This document shows, in pieces, positions 6,970-13,861 of a stretch of 64,000 bases of DNA (position 1 is the first letter of the stretch; each line of letters opens with the position of its first letter). Under the pieces are notes generated by a model. It was not told where the DNA came from and ran no database searches. It was given only the letters and a program-made list of their open reading frames with translations. Origin of the DNA: Phreatobacter aquaticus (GTDB taxonomy: Bacteria; Pseudomonadota; Alphaproteobacteria; Rhizobiales; Phreatobacteraceae). The stretch lies in assembly GCF_005160265.1 (NCBI RefSeq), contig NZ_CP039865.1, forward strand, positions 3,496,828 to 3,560,827, read 5' to 3'. Both the position numbers and the translations under genes were made by a program.

Positions 6970-7011
6970 GGGCCGGTGCGAGGGTGATTGCCTCGCCCGG
7001 CCCTTCTTTTT
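6970..7011 (+). terminator. Strong intrinsic terminator on the plus strand, opposite to the surrounding operon
   Basis: GGGCCGG-T-GCGAGG (6970-6983) pairs with CCTCGC-CCGGCCC (6991-7003), 13 bp with one bulged T, followed directly by TTCTTTTT (7004-7011). This is a textbook intrinsic terminator for rightward transcription. All neighbouring genes run leftward, so it would end an antisense transcript; on the minus strand the same hairpin sits in the leader of the primase-helicase gene without a U-run. Confidence 0.75.
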
Positions 7012-7045
7012 GTCGCCCGCTCGTGCGGCGACGTTGGTCTCGTGG

Positions 7046-7579
7046 TTACGCCGTGAACTCGACCCGTTTGGCGAAACGCTGGTAATCTTCGAAAGTCTCA
7101 ATCGATGCCGCGTCTGGGACGTCTCCGCGCACCGTCCAACGCTGGAGATCCATCACGCTGCGCGCCGGACTGCACCCCAGCCTAGCGCCGCGCCCGATGG
7201 TAACGCCGGGGCCGACTTTGACCGGTCCGGAGATGGTGACACCGTCCAACACGCGCGCGCCGAGGCCGATGACCGACTGTCCTCCGACGCGGACCCCGGC
7301 GCCCAGTTGCGCCCCTGCCGCCACCACGCTTTCGGCGGCTAAGACCGTGCCATCGCTGATCGTCGCGCCATTGCGAATTGTTGCACCCCGACCGACCTTG
7401 ACGCCACGGCCTAGGACCACGCCGCGGTCGACTAGGGCATGGGCGTGAACCTCGGAACCGTCGCCGATCACCGCCGATTGATCGATCTGGGCCGCAAGGT
7501 GGATGAAGCAAGCGGCACCAATTCGGAACCCCTGTTGCCGCAACGCGTCGACCTTGTTGCACCCGTAATCCATGGTCAT
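7046..7579 (-). CDS. Hexapeptide-repeat left-handed beta-helix protein of unknown role
   Basis: A 177-residue protein made largely of hexapeptide repeats of the [LIV]-[G/x]-x-x-[ASVT]-x type, about 17 in a row from residue 32 to 135 (for example VGRGAT, IRNGAT, ISDGTV, LGAGVR, VGPGVT, IGRGAR). This predicts a left-handed beta-helix, normally a trimer as in LpxA-type acyltransferases and gamma-carbonic anhydrases. No acyltransferase signature or clear metal-binding His triad is evident. The C-terminal 40 residues are non-repetitive. AGGAGAAC precedes the ATG. It sits between the dead and the live D5-like helicase genes, an unexpected place for this fold. Confidence 0.75.
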   Translation of the reverse strand: MTMDYGCNKVDALRQQGFRIGAACFIHLAAQIDQSAVIGDGSEVHAHALVDRGVVLGRGVKVGRGATIRNGATISDGTVLAAESVVAAGAQLGAGVRVGGQSVIGLGARVLDGVTISGPVKVGPGVTIGRGARLGCSPARSVMDLQRWTVRGDVPDAASIETFEDYQRFAKRVEFTA

Positions 7580-7606
7580 GTTCTCCTGTTCTGTGAGGGG
7601 TTGCGA

Positions 7607-8554
7607 TCAAGCCGCTATCGACGCGCGCGGATCAAACCGGCTGAGATCTCGGCCCATCAGGTGAGCGAGGAAGCCCCCGGCGCCCGTCTCCAGCTGGGCC
7701 TCGATGGCGTTGAACTCGTCCAGCGTGCGCCCGAACCGGCCCGCCGTGATGGGCACTAGCTCAGGCCAATCCGGGGTAGCCCCCGGCGCGGCGGAGAGCA
7801 TGAAGCGCTGGTAGTTGATCTGAGGCCGGTAATCCCGCTGCGGCCGCACGGCCTCGCCTGCCAGCAACCGCCGAAGCTTCGCCAGTCGCGGCTTGGTGCC
7901 GGTGTCGAGAGCTAGCGTCGCGTGACCGATCAGCAGGTCGCGCGACGGGATAGGACCGCCATAGAGGATCGGATCGACGTTGTAGCTGTGCGAACCGGCA
8001 AGGCGACGGATGATCCGGGCCAAGAGCAAGGGCACGTCGCTGTCGCCGGTTTCAAGCACCAGTGCCGTACCGGGCCGCTCCGCCGGGCGTTGCACCATCT
8101 GAGCCAGCCAATCGAGCACATAGGCGGTCTGGGCTTCTGATCCGCTGGCAATCCGGTCGCGGATAAAGCGCTCGATCAGTGACCAATCGGCCCGACCATC
8201 CGGCGCCACGGCCCAGCCGCTCCAGCTGTTCCAGAAGAGCCCCTGATCGCCAGGTGCGAGATCCGGGGTGAACAGGACACCCGCCGGGAAGATCCTCTTG
8301 CCGGGCCACGCCTGCCACAGAGCCCTGATTTCCGCTTTGCAGGTGAAGCCGTCGCCGATGACGTCGATCGTCTTCGCGCCGGGGCCGATGGTCAGAAAGT
8401 CCCGAACAGACCACAGGCTGTAGGGCAGGCCGTGCCGGGTCCGCAGGATCTGGAGGCCGCGCGACGTGAAGGCGAAGGCATGCTCCAGCCCGAAGGCCTG
8501 CAGGTGCGGGATGACATGGGGGTTGCGGTCCCAGAAATGGGGGTCGATCTGCAT
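7607..8554 (-). CDS. D5-like helicase homologue with destroyed ATPase motifs (pseudo-helicase)
   Basis: A 315-residue protein that aligns by eye with the ATPase half of the primase-helicase encoded at 4419-6950. Shared blocks are W-x-GWAV (residues 111-116), Y/W-V/I-x-DWLA-x-x-x-Q-x-P, the ALVL strand, and GGFLAHLMGRDLSRF near the C-terminus. At the Walker A position it reads ETGDSDVP (168-175): the Lys is Val174 and the Thr is Pro175. The second Walker B acid is lost (ALDTG), and GERRW is replaced by a segment reading AGRFGRT. No primase domain is present. The start at 8554 follows AAGGAA; the frame is open to 8653. It probably acts structurally, for example as a helicase partner or inhibitor; that is inference. 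Confidence 0.7.
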   Translation of the reverse strand: MQIDPHFWDRNPHVIPHLQAFGLEHAFAFTSRGLQILRTRHGLPYSLWSVRDFLTIGPGAKTIDVIGDGFTCKAEIRALWQAWPGKRIFPAGVLFTPDLAPGDQGLFWNSWSGWAVAPDGRADWSLIERFIRDRIASGSEAQTAYVLDWLAQMVQRPAERPGTALVLETGDSDVPLLLARIIRRLAGSHSYNVDPILYGGPIPSRDLLIGHATLALDTGTKPRLAKLRRLLAGEAVRPQRDYRPQINYQRFMLSAAPGATPDWPELVPITAGRFGRTLDEFNAIEAQLETGAGGFLAHLMGRDLSRFDPRASIAA

Positions 8555-8589
8555 CAGGGTTCCTTGAAGGGTGCGCGGGGCTGCCGCGA

Positions 8590-9195
8590 TCAGAAGGCGT
8601 TGTGTCGGCTGTAGGTCGCGAGCGTCTCGCCATCGGGCCGGGCCATGCCGCACCAGACGGCGGAGGATCCGAGAACGGCCCTGATGCGCTCGGCATCAAG
8701 CCTCATCGCCAGCCGGAACCCGACCACGATCGCCGCTTCGATGGGGCCGACCGCGGCGCGACAGGCGCGGCGCGCATGGTCGAGGATCTCGCCGACGCGG
8801 CCCGGCTTTGCCTCGCCACGGATCAGGGCGTGACGGGAGAGGTTGGCATCAAGGCGGGCGAAGGTCCGGCCCCGAACCTGGATGGGAGCCCAGCGGCAGC
8901 CGCCGGTCCTTTGGATCTCGATTGCCCGGGTCTCCTCCGGGTTCTCTTCCCGCCAGCGCTCGGCATCGCGAGCCACAAGCCACTCCGTCACCGTGTAAGG
9001 GCACCGGGCCGCGTCTGGGCCTATGGACTGGGTGAGTCGCCGCGATAGGGCGTCCGGCTCGAGCCCTGCCCGGCGCGCGATATTGGCGAGGAGCGAGACG
9101 ATAGAGGCGGGGGTGATGGTGTAGCCGTGGCGGGCAGCGCGGGCCTTCAGGCGGTCGGCGGCTGCGATGAGGTCGGCGAGGGCAGGGGCATGCAT
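8590..9195 (-). CDS. Unrecognised protein of the replication operon
   Basis: A 201-residue, mostly helical, Ala/Arg-rich protein I do not recognise. It has an N-terminal segment (MHAPALADLIAAADRLKARA) and an Arg-rich middle with TVTEWLVARDAERWREEN, then a mixed C-terminal half. It follows the 120-residue gene by 93 bases and precedes the pseudo-helicase by 35 bases, so it belongs to the same leftward operon. No strong ribosome site is visible before the ATG at 9195. It lacks membrane segments and any nucleotide-binding motif. Confidence 0.55.
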   Translation of the reverse strand: MHAPALADLIAAADRLKARAARHGYTITPASIVSLLANIARRAGLEPDALSRRLTQSIGPDAARCPYTVTEWLVARDAERWREENPEETRAIEIQRTGGCRWAPIQVRGRTFARLDANLSRHALIRGEAKPGRVGEILDHARRACRAAVGPIEAAIVVGFRLAMRLDAERIRAVLGSSAVWCGMARPDGETLATYSRHNAF

Positions 9196-9288
9196 GGTGG
9201 TGTGTCCGGTCTTCTGGGTCTCCGTGCGCCGTCGTCAATCTTCAAGCTTGTGGGCCGCGCATGCCCGGTGGAGGGGAAGGGGCGCGAC

Positions 9289-9651
9289 CTAGAGGCCGCG
9301 CACCGTGATGTTCCAAGCGGCGCCGGGGTCGCCCTCAATCGCCGCGATAACAAGGTCGCTCGACGTCTCAAGAATGAAGCCGTGCGTGCCGGGGTCGCTG
9401 GCGGGGCTGATTTCCAACCTGACCTTGCCGGGTTGGGGCTGAGGTTCGGCCCGGCGCGCGGCCTCTTCTTCGGCCCGCTCGTGCCGTTCGATGATCTCGC
9501 GAAGCTCATCGTGGTGCTTGCGAAGGGCGTCCAAAGGCAACGCCGCAGCGAAGGCCTGCACAGCGCTCGTGAGCGCCCGGCCTGCCGGGCTATCGGCGAG
9601 GCGCCGCGCCGCGTCGTGGTCGAGGTCTAGGCCGTCAATCTGCAGGGTCAT
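9289..9651 (-). CDS. Unrecognised 120-residue protein, translationally coupled
   Basis: The ATG at 9651 overlaps the stop of the upstream gene (ATGA), with GGAGCC in front. The first 70 residues are helical, with a charged coiled-coil-like stretch (residues 43-67: DELREIIERHERAEEEAARRAE). The last 50 residues are predicted strands, ending in NITVRGL. It is part of the leftward operon headed by the AlpA-like gene. No family is recognised. Confidence 0.6.
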   Translation of the reverse strand: MTLQIDGLDLDHDAARRLADSPAGRALTSAVQAFAAALPLDALRKHHDELREIIERHERAEEEAARRAEPQPQPGKVRLEISPASDPGTHGFILETSSDLVIAAIEGDPGAAWNITVRGL

Positions 9652-10040
9652 GACAGGCTCCGTCGATCGCGCGGCGCCTGAGCGTTGACGGCTTCGGCGA
9701 TTTCGAGGGCGCGGCGGCTGCCGGGCTCGTTGACCTCAGCCGAGGCTTCCGACCAAAGCTCAGTCGAGAGGCCGGACATGGCGGCACCGAGGAGCGCCTT
9801 GGACAGGGTCGCCAATGCCTCTTCGTTCGCCTCGGCACCCGCCATGAGACGGAGTTGAGCCCCGACAAATAGGGAGATACCGAACAGTTCGTCTTCGATC
9901 ACCTCTTGCAGGCGTTCGGTCGCCCCATGAAGGGCAAGGGTCGTGGCCGGGGTGATGAGGTAACGGACGCCAGCGGGGAGGCTTGCGGCGAGCGCGGCCT
10001 CGGCAGCGGGGATCAGGGCCGTCTGTTTGCGCTTGCTCAT
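9648..10040 (-). CDS. Unrecognised 130-residue helical protein, translationally coupled
   Basis: The ATG at 10040 overlaps the stop of the AlpA-like gene (ATGA) and is preceded by GGGAGCGG. The protein is Ala/Leu/Glu-rich and predicted almost all helical, with a basic start (MSKRKQT) and a polar, Arg-rich end (APRDRRSLS). No motif or membrane segment is apparent. The tight overlaps on both sides suggest co-production with its neighbours. Confidence 0.6.
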   Translation of the reverse strand: MSKRKQTALIPAAEAALAASLPAGVRYLITPATTLALHGATERLQEVIEDELFGISLFVGAQLRLMAGAEANEEALATLSKALLGAAMSGLSTELWSEASAEVNEPGSRRALEIAEAVNAQAPRDRRSLS

Positions 10041-10255
10041 GCTGCCGCTCCCGTGCGCGGGGTATATGCCGGGAGGTTTTCGCAGAACCTGTGGATCTCG
10101 CTCACCCGGACGAATGCCCGGCCACCCATCTTGACGGCCTTCAGCTGACCTGAGTTCAGCAAATCATAGAATTTGCCACGCGAAACATGCAAAGCTTCCA
10201 TCGCTTTGCCAGCGGGAAGAAGAGGAGATTCGATTTCCTTAACGACTGTAGGCAA
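10037..10255 (-). CDS. AlpA-like / excisionase-type helix-turn-helix DNA-binding protein
   Basis: A 72-residue protein with a MerR-type winged helix as found in AlpA and excisionase-family regulators: LPAGKAMEALHVSRGKFYDLL (about 13-33) is the HTH, then the wing GQLKAVKMGGRAFVRVSEIHRF. The start is TTG at 10255 with GGAG nine bases upstream. AlpA proteins switch on integrase or replication genes of P4-like elements and PICIs. It is first in the operon ending with the primase-helicase and lies directly below the promoter-palindrome at 10338-10357, so it is the leading candidate to bind that palindrome. Confidence 0.8.
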   Translation of the reverse strand: MPTVVKEIESPLLPAGKAMEALHVSRGKFYDLLNSGQLKAVKMGGRAFVRVSEIHRFCENLPAYTPRTGAAA

Positions 10256-10337
10256 GAGACACTCTCCATAGAGCGCTGAGGCTGTACATAAGACCTCAGA
10301 TGACTATGGACGGAAGAATATCATTGAGCACAGGGCA

Positions 10338-10357
10338 AGTATAGTGACACGGTGTCA
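10338..10357 (-). promoter_or_regulatory. Leftward promoter with 13-bp palindromic operator (copy 2)
   Basis: On the minus strand a -10 (TATACT, 10343-10338) is one base away from TGACACGGTGTCA (10345-10357, plus-strand reading), exactly the geometry seen at 3234-3253. The -35 side is again poor. Transcription would run left through the AlpA-like gene to the primase-helicase. A CTGAGG/CCTCAG inverted repeat (10276-10281, 10294-10299) lies in the leader. Confidence 0.6.
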
Positions 10358-10403
10358 TTTCTGCATCACTGCGGTGTAATCCGTGTTTACATTGTGCGCC
10401 ATC

Positions 10404-10442
10404 AAACGAAAGGCCCGCGCGGCGGGGTGCCGGGCGAGCCTT
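10404..10442 (-). terminator. Intrinsic terminator of the small-protein operon
   Basis: Read on the minus strand, AAGGCTCGCCCGGC (10442-10429) pairs with GCCGCGCGGGCCTT (10423-10410), 12 of 14 plus a G-U, around a 5-base loop, followed by a T-rich tail (plus-strand AAACGAAA, 10404-10411). It separates the 10470-11216 operon from the operon starting at 10255. Confidence 0.65.
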
Positions 10443-10469
10443 GTCGGGCCAACTATGTGAGCGCGGGGG

Positions 10470-10664
10470 TTACCGCAGGAAGCGCCCGTCCTCCGACCAG
10501 AGGAACCCAGCCGCCGAAATCATATGGTCAGTCACCAGAATGACCGGATCGCCTTCTTCGGGGGCGCTGTGTTCGATGAACCATGCCCGGGCTCGGGACT
10601 TGGCCTCTGCTGAAAGCTCCTCAAAAGAGAAGCCCCAAACCTCGATCGTCATTGCTACAGGCAT
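10470..10664 (-). CDS. Small unknown phage protein (ELSxEAK-type N-terminus)
   Basis: A 64-residue protein. The start at 10664 is preceded by GGGTGAA and lies five bases beyond the stop of the upstream gene; Met5 is an alternative. Residues 10-30 (FSFEELSAEAKSRARAWF) match the opening of a widespread phage family of about 150-200 residues, so this may be a short or truncated member. The remainder, DPVILVTDHMISAAGFLWSEDGRF, would fit a strand-helix unit. Function unknown. Confidence 0.5.
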   Translation of the reverse strand: MPVAMTIEVWGFSFEELSAEAKSRARAWFIEHSAPEEGDPVILVTDHMISAAGFLWSEDGRFLR

Positions 10665-10668
10665 CGGT

Positions 10669-10944
10669 TCACCCGCGATAAGAGTTGAAGGGAGCGAGGC
10701 CGATCGCGGCCCCGGCAATGAGCGACGTCGCGGCGATGATGGCCGCGCCGACAGGATTGCGGGCCGTGTAGACATTGGCCGACAGGATCGCGGCCCAAAG
10801 GGCGCGGCTGCCGTTCACGGCCTGCAACACGGCAAGGCAGGCAGAGAAGCCTAGAACAAGGCCAAGCGGTCCTAGGATCAACCCACCGAAGCCAGTGGCG
10901 ACGACGATTGACAGAAAGTTGATGGCGCGGACGGTCTCGCTCAT
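10669..10944 (-). CDS. Small membrane protein of the element
   Basis: A 91-residue protein with two or three hydrophobic segments: about residues 10-40 (IVVATGFGGLILGPLGLVLG onward) and 65-85 (AAIIAATSLIAGAAIGLA). The ATG at 10944 overlaps the preceding stop (ATGA) and has GGAGCG upstream. Small membrane proteins at the edges of prophages often serve in lysis or superinfection exclusion, but nothing here identifies which. No family recognised. Confidence 0.55.
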   Translation of the reverse strand: MSETVRAINFLSIVVATGFGGLILGPLGLVLGFSACLAVLQAVNGSRALWAAILSANVYTARNPVGAAIIAATSLIAGAAIGLAPFNSYRG

Positions 10945-11216
10945 TGCACGCTCCGCCGTGCCGCCTGCCCAACTGCAGCCGACTGCATGCGGGCACCTGC
11001 AAGGTGCTGCCGCCATATGTCGCCCAAGGCCCTTTCAATGCGCGCCGCGACCTCAAAGCCGGTCCCATCATGGACCGGCAAGCAAGCGCCCGATTCGTCA
11101 TGAAGCTTGAAGACGCTCGCCGCATGGGCCGCGAATTGGAAACGGTGCGCGCCGATATGCGCGGTGCCCTCAGTGATTCCGCCGGGCATGGCGTGAGTCT
11201 CGATCTTCGTCCGCAT
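10941..11216 (-). CDS. Small unknown protein, first gene at the right end of the element
   Basis: A 91-residue soluble protein (MRTKIETHAMPGG onward) with several His residues, a central FQFAAHAASVFKLHDESGACLP segment and an amphipathic C-terminal helix (FEVAARIERALGDIW). GGGGA lies before the ATG at 11216. It begins a three-gene operon 86 bases from the tRNA-Cys 3' end. No family recognised; the position next to the attachment site is where cargo or lysogeny genes are often found. Confidence 0.5.
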   Translation of the reverse strand: MRTKIETHAMPGGITEGTAHIGAHRFQFAAHAASVFKLHDESGACLPVHDGTGFEVAARIERALGDIWRQHLAGARMQSAAVGQAARRSVQ

Positions 11217-11301
11217 TTGGTCCCCAGTGCATAAGGAAGGACACAAGGGGGTCGGCGAAGGTCGAGAAACTCAGCGTTTTCAATGGGTTGGGGGAAGGAA
11301 G

Positions 11302-11375
11302 TGGAGGCCTCGCCCGGAATCGAACCGGGGTGCAAGGATTTGCAGTCCTCTGCGTAACCACTCCGCCACGAGGCC
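11302..11375 (-). tRNA. tRNA-Cys (anticodon GCA)
   Basis: The minus strand reads a complete cloverleaf of 74 bases including an encoded CCA. The acceptor stem is GGCCTCG/CGAGGCC, the anticodon loop contains GCA, the T-arm is CCCGG-TTCGATT-CCGGG, and the discriminator base is U, as required for cysteine tRNA. Its 3' end faces the phage-like element and is the likely attachment site. Confidence 0.97.
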
Positions 11376-11544
11376 GTCCGAGGTAACGCCGGCAAGCCGG
11401 CGCGGAGTGGGCTCGCTCTAGCATGGTGATCCCGGCATCGCAACCGAGCTTGGAGGACGGACGAGGTGCCTTGCCTTCCGTCCGGCACACCCGCTAAGAC
11501 GAAACAGCGCGGCCATCTGAGTGCGGCGCTTCGAGGACATCGCG

Positions 11545-12204
11545 ATGATCGATTACGCGCGCGCCCGCAGAACCATGGTCGACACGCAGATTCGCGTGAA
11601 CGACGTCACCGACCACAGAATCGTCGACGCCCTGTCGTCCGTCCCGCGCGAGACCTTCGTGCCAGAGGGCCGGCGTGATCTCGCTTATATCGACGATGAC
11701 GTCATGGTGTCCGATGGCACTGGCACGCCGCGCTACATTCTGGAGCCCATGGCGCTTGCAAAGATGCTTCAGGCCGCGGCGATCGAGCCCGGCGAATCCG
11801 TCCTCGATGTCGGCACGGCAACCGGCTACTCCGCCGCGGTTCTTTCTCAGTTCGCCGCCAGGGTCGTGGCTCTCGAGGAAGACGGCGCGCTCGCAGGTCT
11901 GGCCCGCCAAAATCTGGCCGGTCTCACCAATGTGGAGCTGATCGAGGGCCCGCTTGCAGCTGGCGCTCAGGCCATGGCGCCGTTCAACGTCATTCTGTTG
12001 CAGGGGGCCGTCGAAATCGTGCCGTCCGCGCTCACCAGCCAGCTGGCTGAGGGCGGGCGCCTGGTGGCCGTCGTCGGCAAGGGGCGGTCGGCGAAATGTC
12101 TGGTGCACAGCCGCCTCGGCAGCGAAATCAGTGTCCGGCAGGTCTTCGATGCCGCCATTCCGGCTCTGCCCGGCTTTGCCGCCACACGCGAGTTCATTTT
12201 CTGA
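11545..12204 (+). CDS. pcm: Protein-L-isoaspartate O-methyltransferase family protein
   Basis: A 219-residue SAM-dependent methyltransferase of the PCMT family, whose members repair isoaspartyl residues in damaged proteins. The N-terminus (ARRTMVDTQIRVNDVTDHRIVDAL, then VPRETFVPE) is the family substrate-side region. VLDVGTATGYSAAVLS (about 84-99) is the SAM-binding motif I, and the C-terminus ends ATREFIF. GAGGA before the ATG at 11545 supports this start over 11521. It is followed by tolC, a pairing frequent in Rhizobiales. Such 'Pcm-like' copies may differ in substrate from true Pcm. Confidence 0.85.
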   Translation: MIDYARARRTMVDTQIRVNDVTDHRIVDALSSVPRETFVPEGRRDLAYIDDDVMVSDGTGTPRYILEPMALAKMLQAAAIEPGESVLDVGTATGYSAAVLSQFAARVVALEEDGALAGLARQNLAGLTNVELIEGPLAAGAQAMAPFNVILLQGAVEIVPSALTSQLAEGGRLVAVVGKGRSAKCLVHSRLGSEISVRQVFDAAIPALPGFAATREFIF

Positions 12205-12344
12205 CAAAGAGTGTGTCTTTCGCACCGCACTCGCCGACTTAACGTGGCCTAAGCCATCGCGGGCCTTCCATCGCTTTCGTGATTTCGTTAACGAATCAAT
12301 CATTAGGCTCTGGGCAGTGGCGGACAGCCCGGAGTGACGCCAAA

Positions 12345-13784
12345 ATGCAGGTGTTTCGTATGACCGGAGCCACGTTGAATCGTGTAGGCTCCGCGGCGCT
12401 ACTTTCCGCCGCGATCCTTTCGCCTATCGCGCTCTCCGCTTCCGCGCGGGCCCAATCCATCGAGCAGACGCTCATTCAGGCGTACCGCAACAATCCAGAC
12501 CTGAATGCCGCTCGCGCCGGCGTTCGTGTGGCCAACGAAGGCGTACCGGCTGCCCTTTCGGGCTACCGCCCGTCGGTCACCGCGACCGTGACGGCTGCCG
12601 GGCAATATGCCGAGTCGAGCCGCGGAGCTACGCCCTACACCAACAGCCCGTTGAGTGGCGCCCAGTCCACGGTGCGCACATTTCCGCGTGCCGCGTCCTT
12701 ATCGGTTACTCAACCGCTTTTCGACGGCAACCGGACGACCAACACGGTTCGACAAGCCGACCAGAACGTGATGGTGGCCCGGGAAACGCTCCGAAATACC
12801 GAACAGACTGTTCTGCTCGCTTCGGCTACGGCCCACATGAACGTGCTGCGCGAGCAGGCCGTGCTCGACCTGCGGCGACGCAATGTTGAGGTGCTTCGCG
12901 AGCAGCTCCGCGCGACGCGCGATCGTTTCTCGGTCGGTGAAGTGACGCGTACGGATGTGGCGCTTGCGGAATCGGCCTTGCAGGCCGCCGTTGCAACCGC
13001 AAGCGGCGCCGAATCCGATCTGGCTAACTCGCGGTCGGTTTATGTACAGCAGGTCGGAACACCTCCCGCTCGCTTGTCGCCCGCCCGTACGATCGAACGG
13101 CTGCTGCCGGGCGCGTTGGAGCCGGCCATCATCGCCGGCCAGTCCGAGCATCCTGCGATTCGAGGCGCCCGGCACGGTGCTGACGCACAGCTTCTCCAAG
13201 TGCGTATCGCTGAATCTGCACTTTATCCCACGCTCGGCTTGAGTGCGACCCTGACAAGGGCTGCCGAGCAGGCCCAGACAAGCGGCCAGTCGATGTCGGC
13301 CAATGTGGGCGTCACGCTCACCATTCCGATCTTCGCCAACGGTGGCCGCGATTACGCGACGATTCGCTCGGCCAAGGAAACGTTTGGCCAGCGCCGCATC
13401 CAGATCGAGACGGCTCAGGCGAGCGTCCGGCAGGCCGTTTCGCAGTCATGGGCAGCGCTCGCTGCTGCCAAGGCACAGATCCAGGCCGCCGAGGTTCAGG
13501 TCCGTGCCCAGGAGATTGCGGTCAACGGTATCCGCGAGGAATACAAGGTCGGTCAGCGCACGATCATCGACGTGCTGAATGCGACCCAGAACCTCACCGA
13601 AGCGCGCGTTGCTCTCGTTCGCGCCCAGCGCGACCGGGTCGTGCTGTCCTACTCGGTTCTCTCCGCCATGGGCCGCCTCAACGGTTCGCGTCTGGCCCTT
13701 GCCACCGAGATATTCGATCCGACCCAGCATTATCAGCAGGTGCGCGATCTGTGGTCAGGCGTGCGGACGCCGGACGGTCGCTGA
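12345..13784 (+). CDS. tolC: TolC family outer-membrane efflux / type I secretion channel
   Basis: A 479-residue outer-membrane channel protein that would join inner-membrane exporters to the outside. The signal peptide runs to about residue 38 (AILSPIALSASARAQS). The mature protein shows the TolC tandem-repeat architecture: two copies of an OEP domain with long helices (EVTRTDVALAESALQAA in the first; KVGQRTIIDVLNATQNLTEARVALVRAQ in the second). The start at 12345 has GGAG about ten bases ahead; the frame is open from 12279. A very strong hairpin follows the gene. Confidence 0.92.
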   Translation: MQVFRMTGATLNRVGSAALLSAAILSPIALSASARAQSIEQTLIQAYRNNPDLNAARAGVRVANEGVPAALSGYRPSVTATVTAAGQYAESSRGATPYTNSPLSGAQSTVRTFPRAASLSVTQPLFDGNRTTNTVRQADQNVMVARETLRNTEQTVLLASATAHMNVLREQAVLDLRRRNVEVLREQLRATRDRFSVGEVTRTDVALAESALQAAVATASGAESDLANSRSVYVQQVGTPPARLSPARTIERLLPGALEPAIIAGQSEHPAIRGARHGADAQLLQVRIAESALYPTLGLSATLTRAAEQAQTSGQSMSANVGVTLTIPIFANGGRDYATIRSAKETFGQRRIQIETAQASVRQAVSQSWAALAAAKAQIQAAEVQVRAQEIAVNGIREEYKVGQRTIIDVLNATQNLTEARVALVRAQRDRVVLSYSVLSAMGRLNGSRLALATEIFDPTQHYQQVRDLWSGVRTPDGR

Positions 13785-13814
13785 CCGCCGCAAGAGTCTC
13801 TTAAATCTTTATCC

Positions 13815-13861
13815 CCAATCGTAAGGCCCGCTGACAGACCGTTGGCGGGCCTTACGATTGG
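13815..13861. terminator. 17-bp perfect stem-loop after tolC
   Basis: CCAATCGTAAGGCCCGC (13815-13831) pairs with its exact complement at 13845-13861 around a 13-base loop. It lies 30 bases after the tolC stop. There is no long T-run, but a perfect stem this long should block transcription in either direction. Confidence 0.7.

Larger units (their letters stand above)
1..11328. mobile_element. Integrated phage-like element (prophage or phage satellite), right end at tRNA-Cys; left end outside window
   Basis: This block holds terminase, head-decoration, tail, AlpA-like, primase-helicase and many small overlapping genes, almost all on the minus strand, and stops at the 3' end of tRNA-Cys. Tyrosine integrases commonly insert elements at tRNA 3' ends, leaving the tRNA intact, and here the element lies on the 3' side of the tRNA as expected. 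No integrase, repressor, portal or capsid gene is visible, so they either lie left of the window or are absent. Whether this is a full prophage or a satellite cannot be decided from this part. The exact right boundary, somewhere in 11,250-11,328, is inferred. Confidence 0.85.

Noticed and set aside
8849-9238. Arg/His/Pro-rich 129-codon ORF on the minus strand
   Set aside because: Out-of-frame shadow of the 201-residue gene at 8590-9195.
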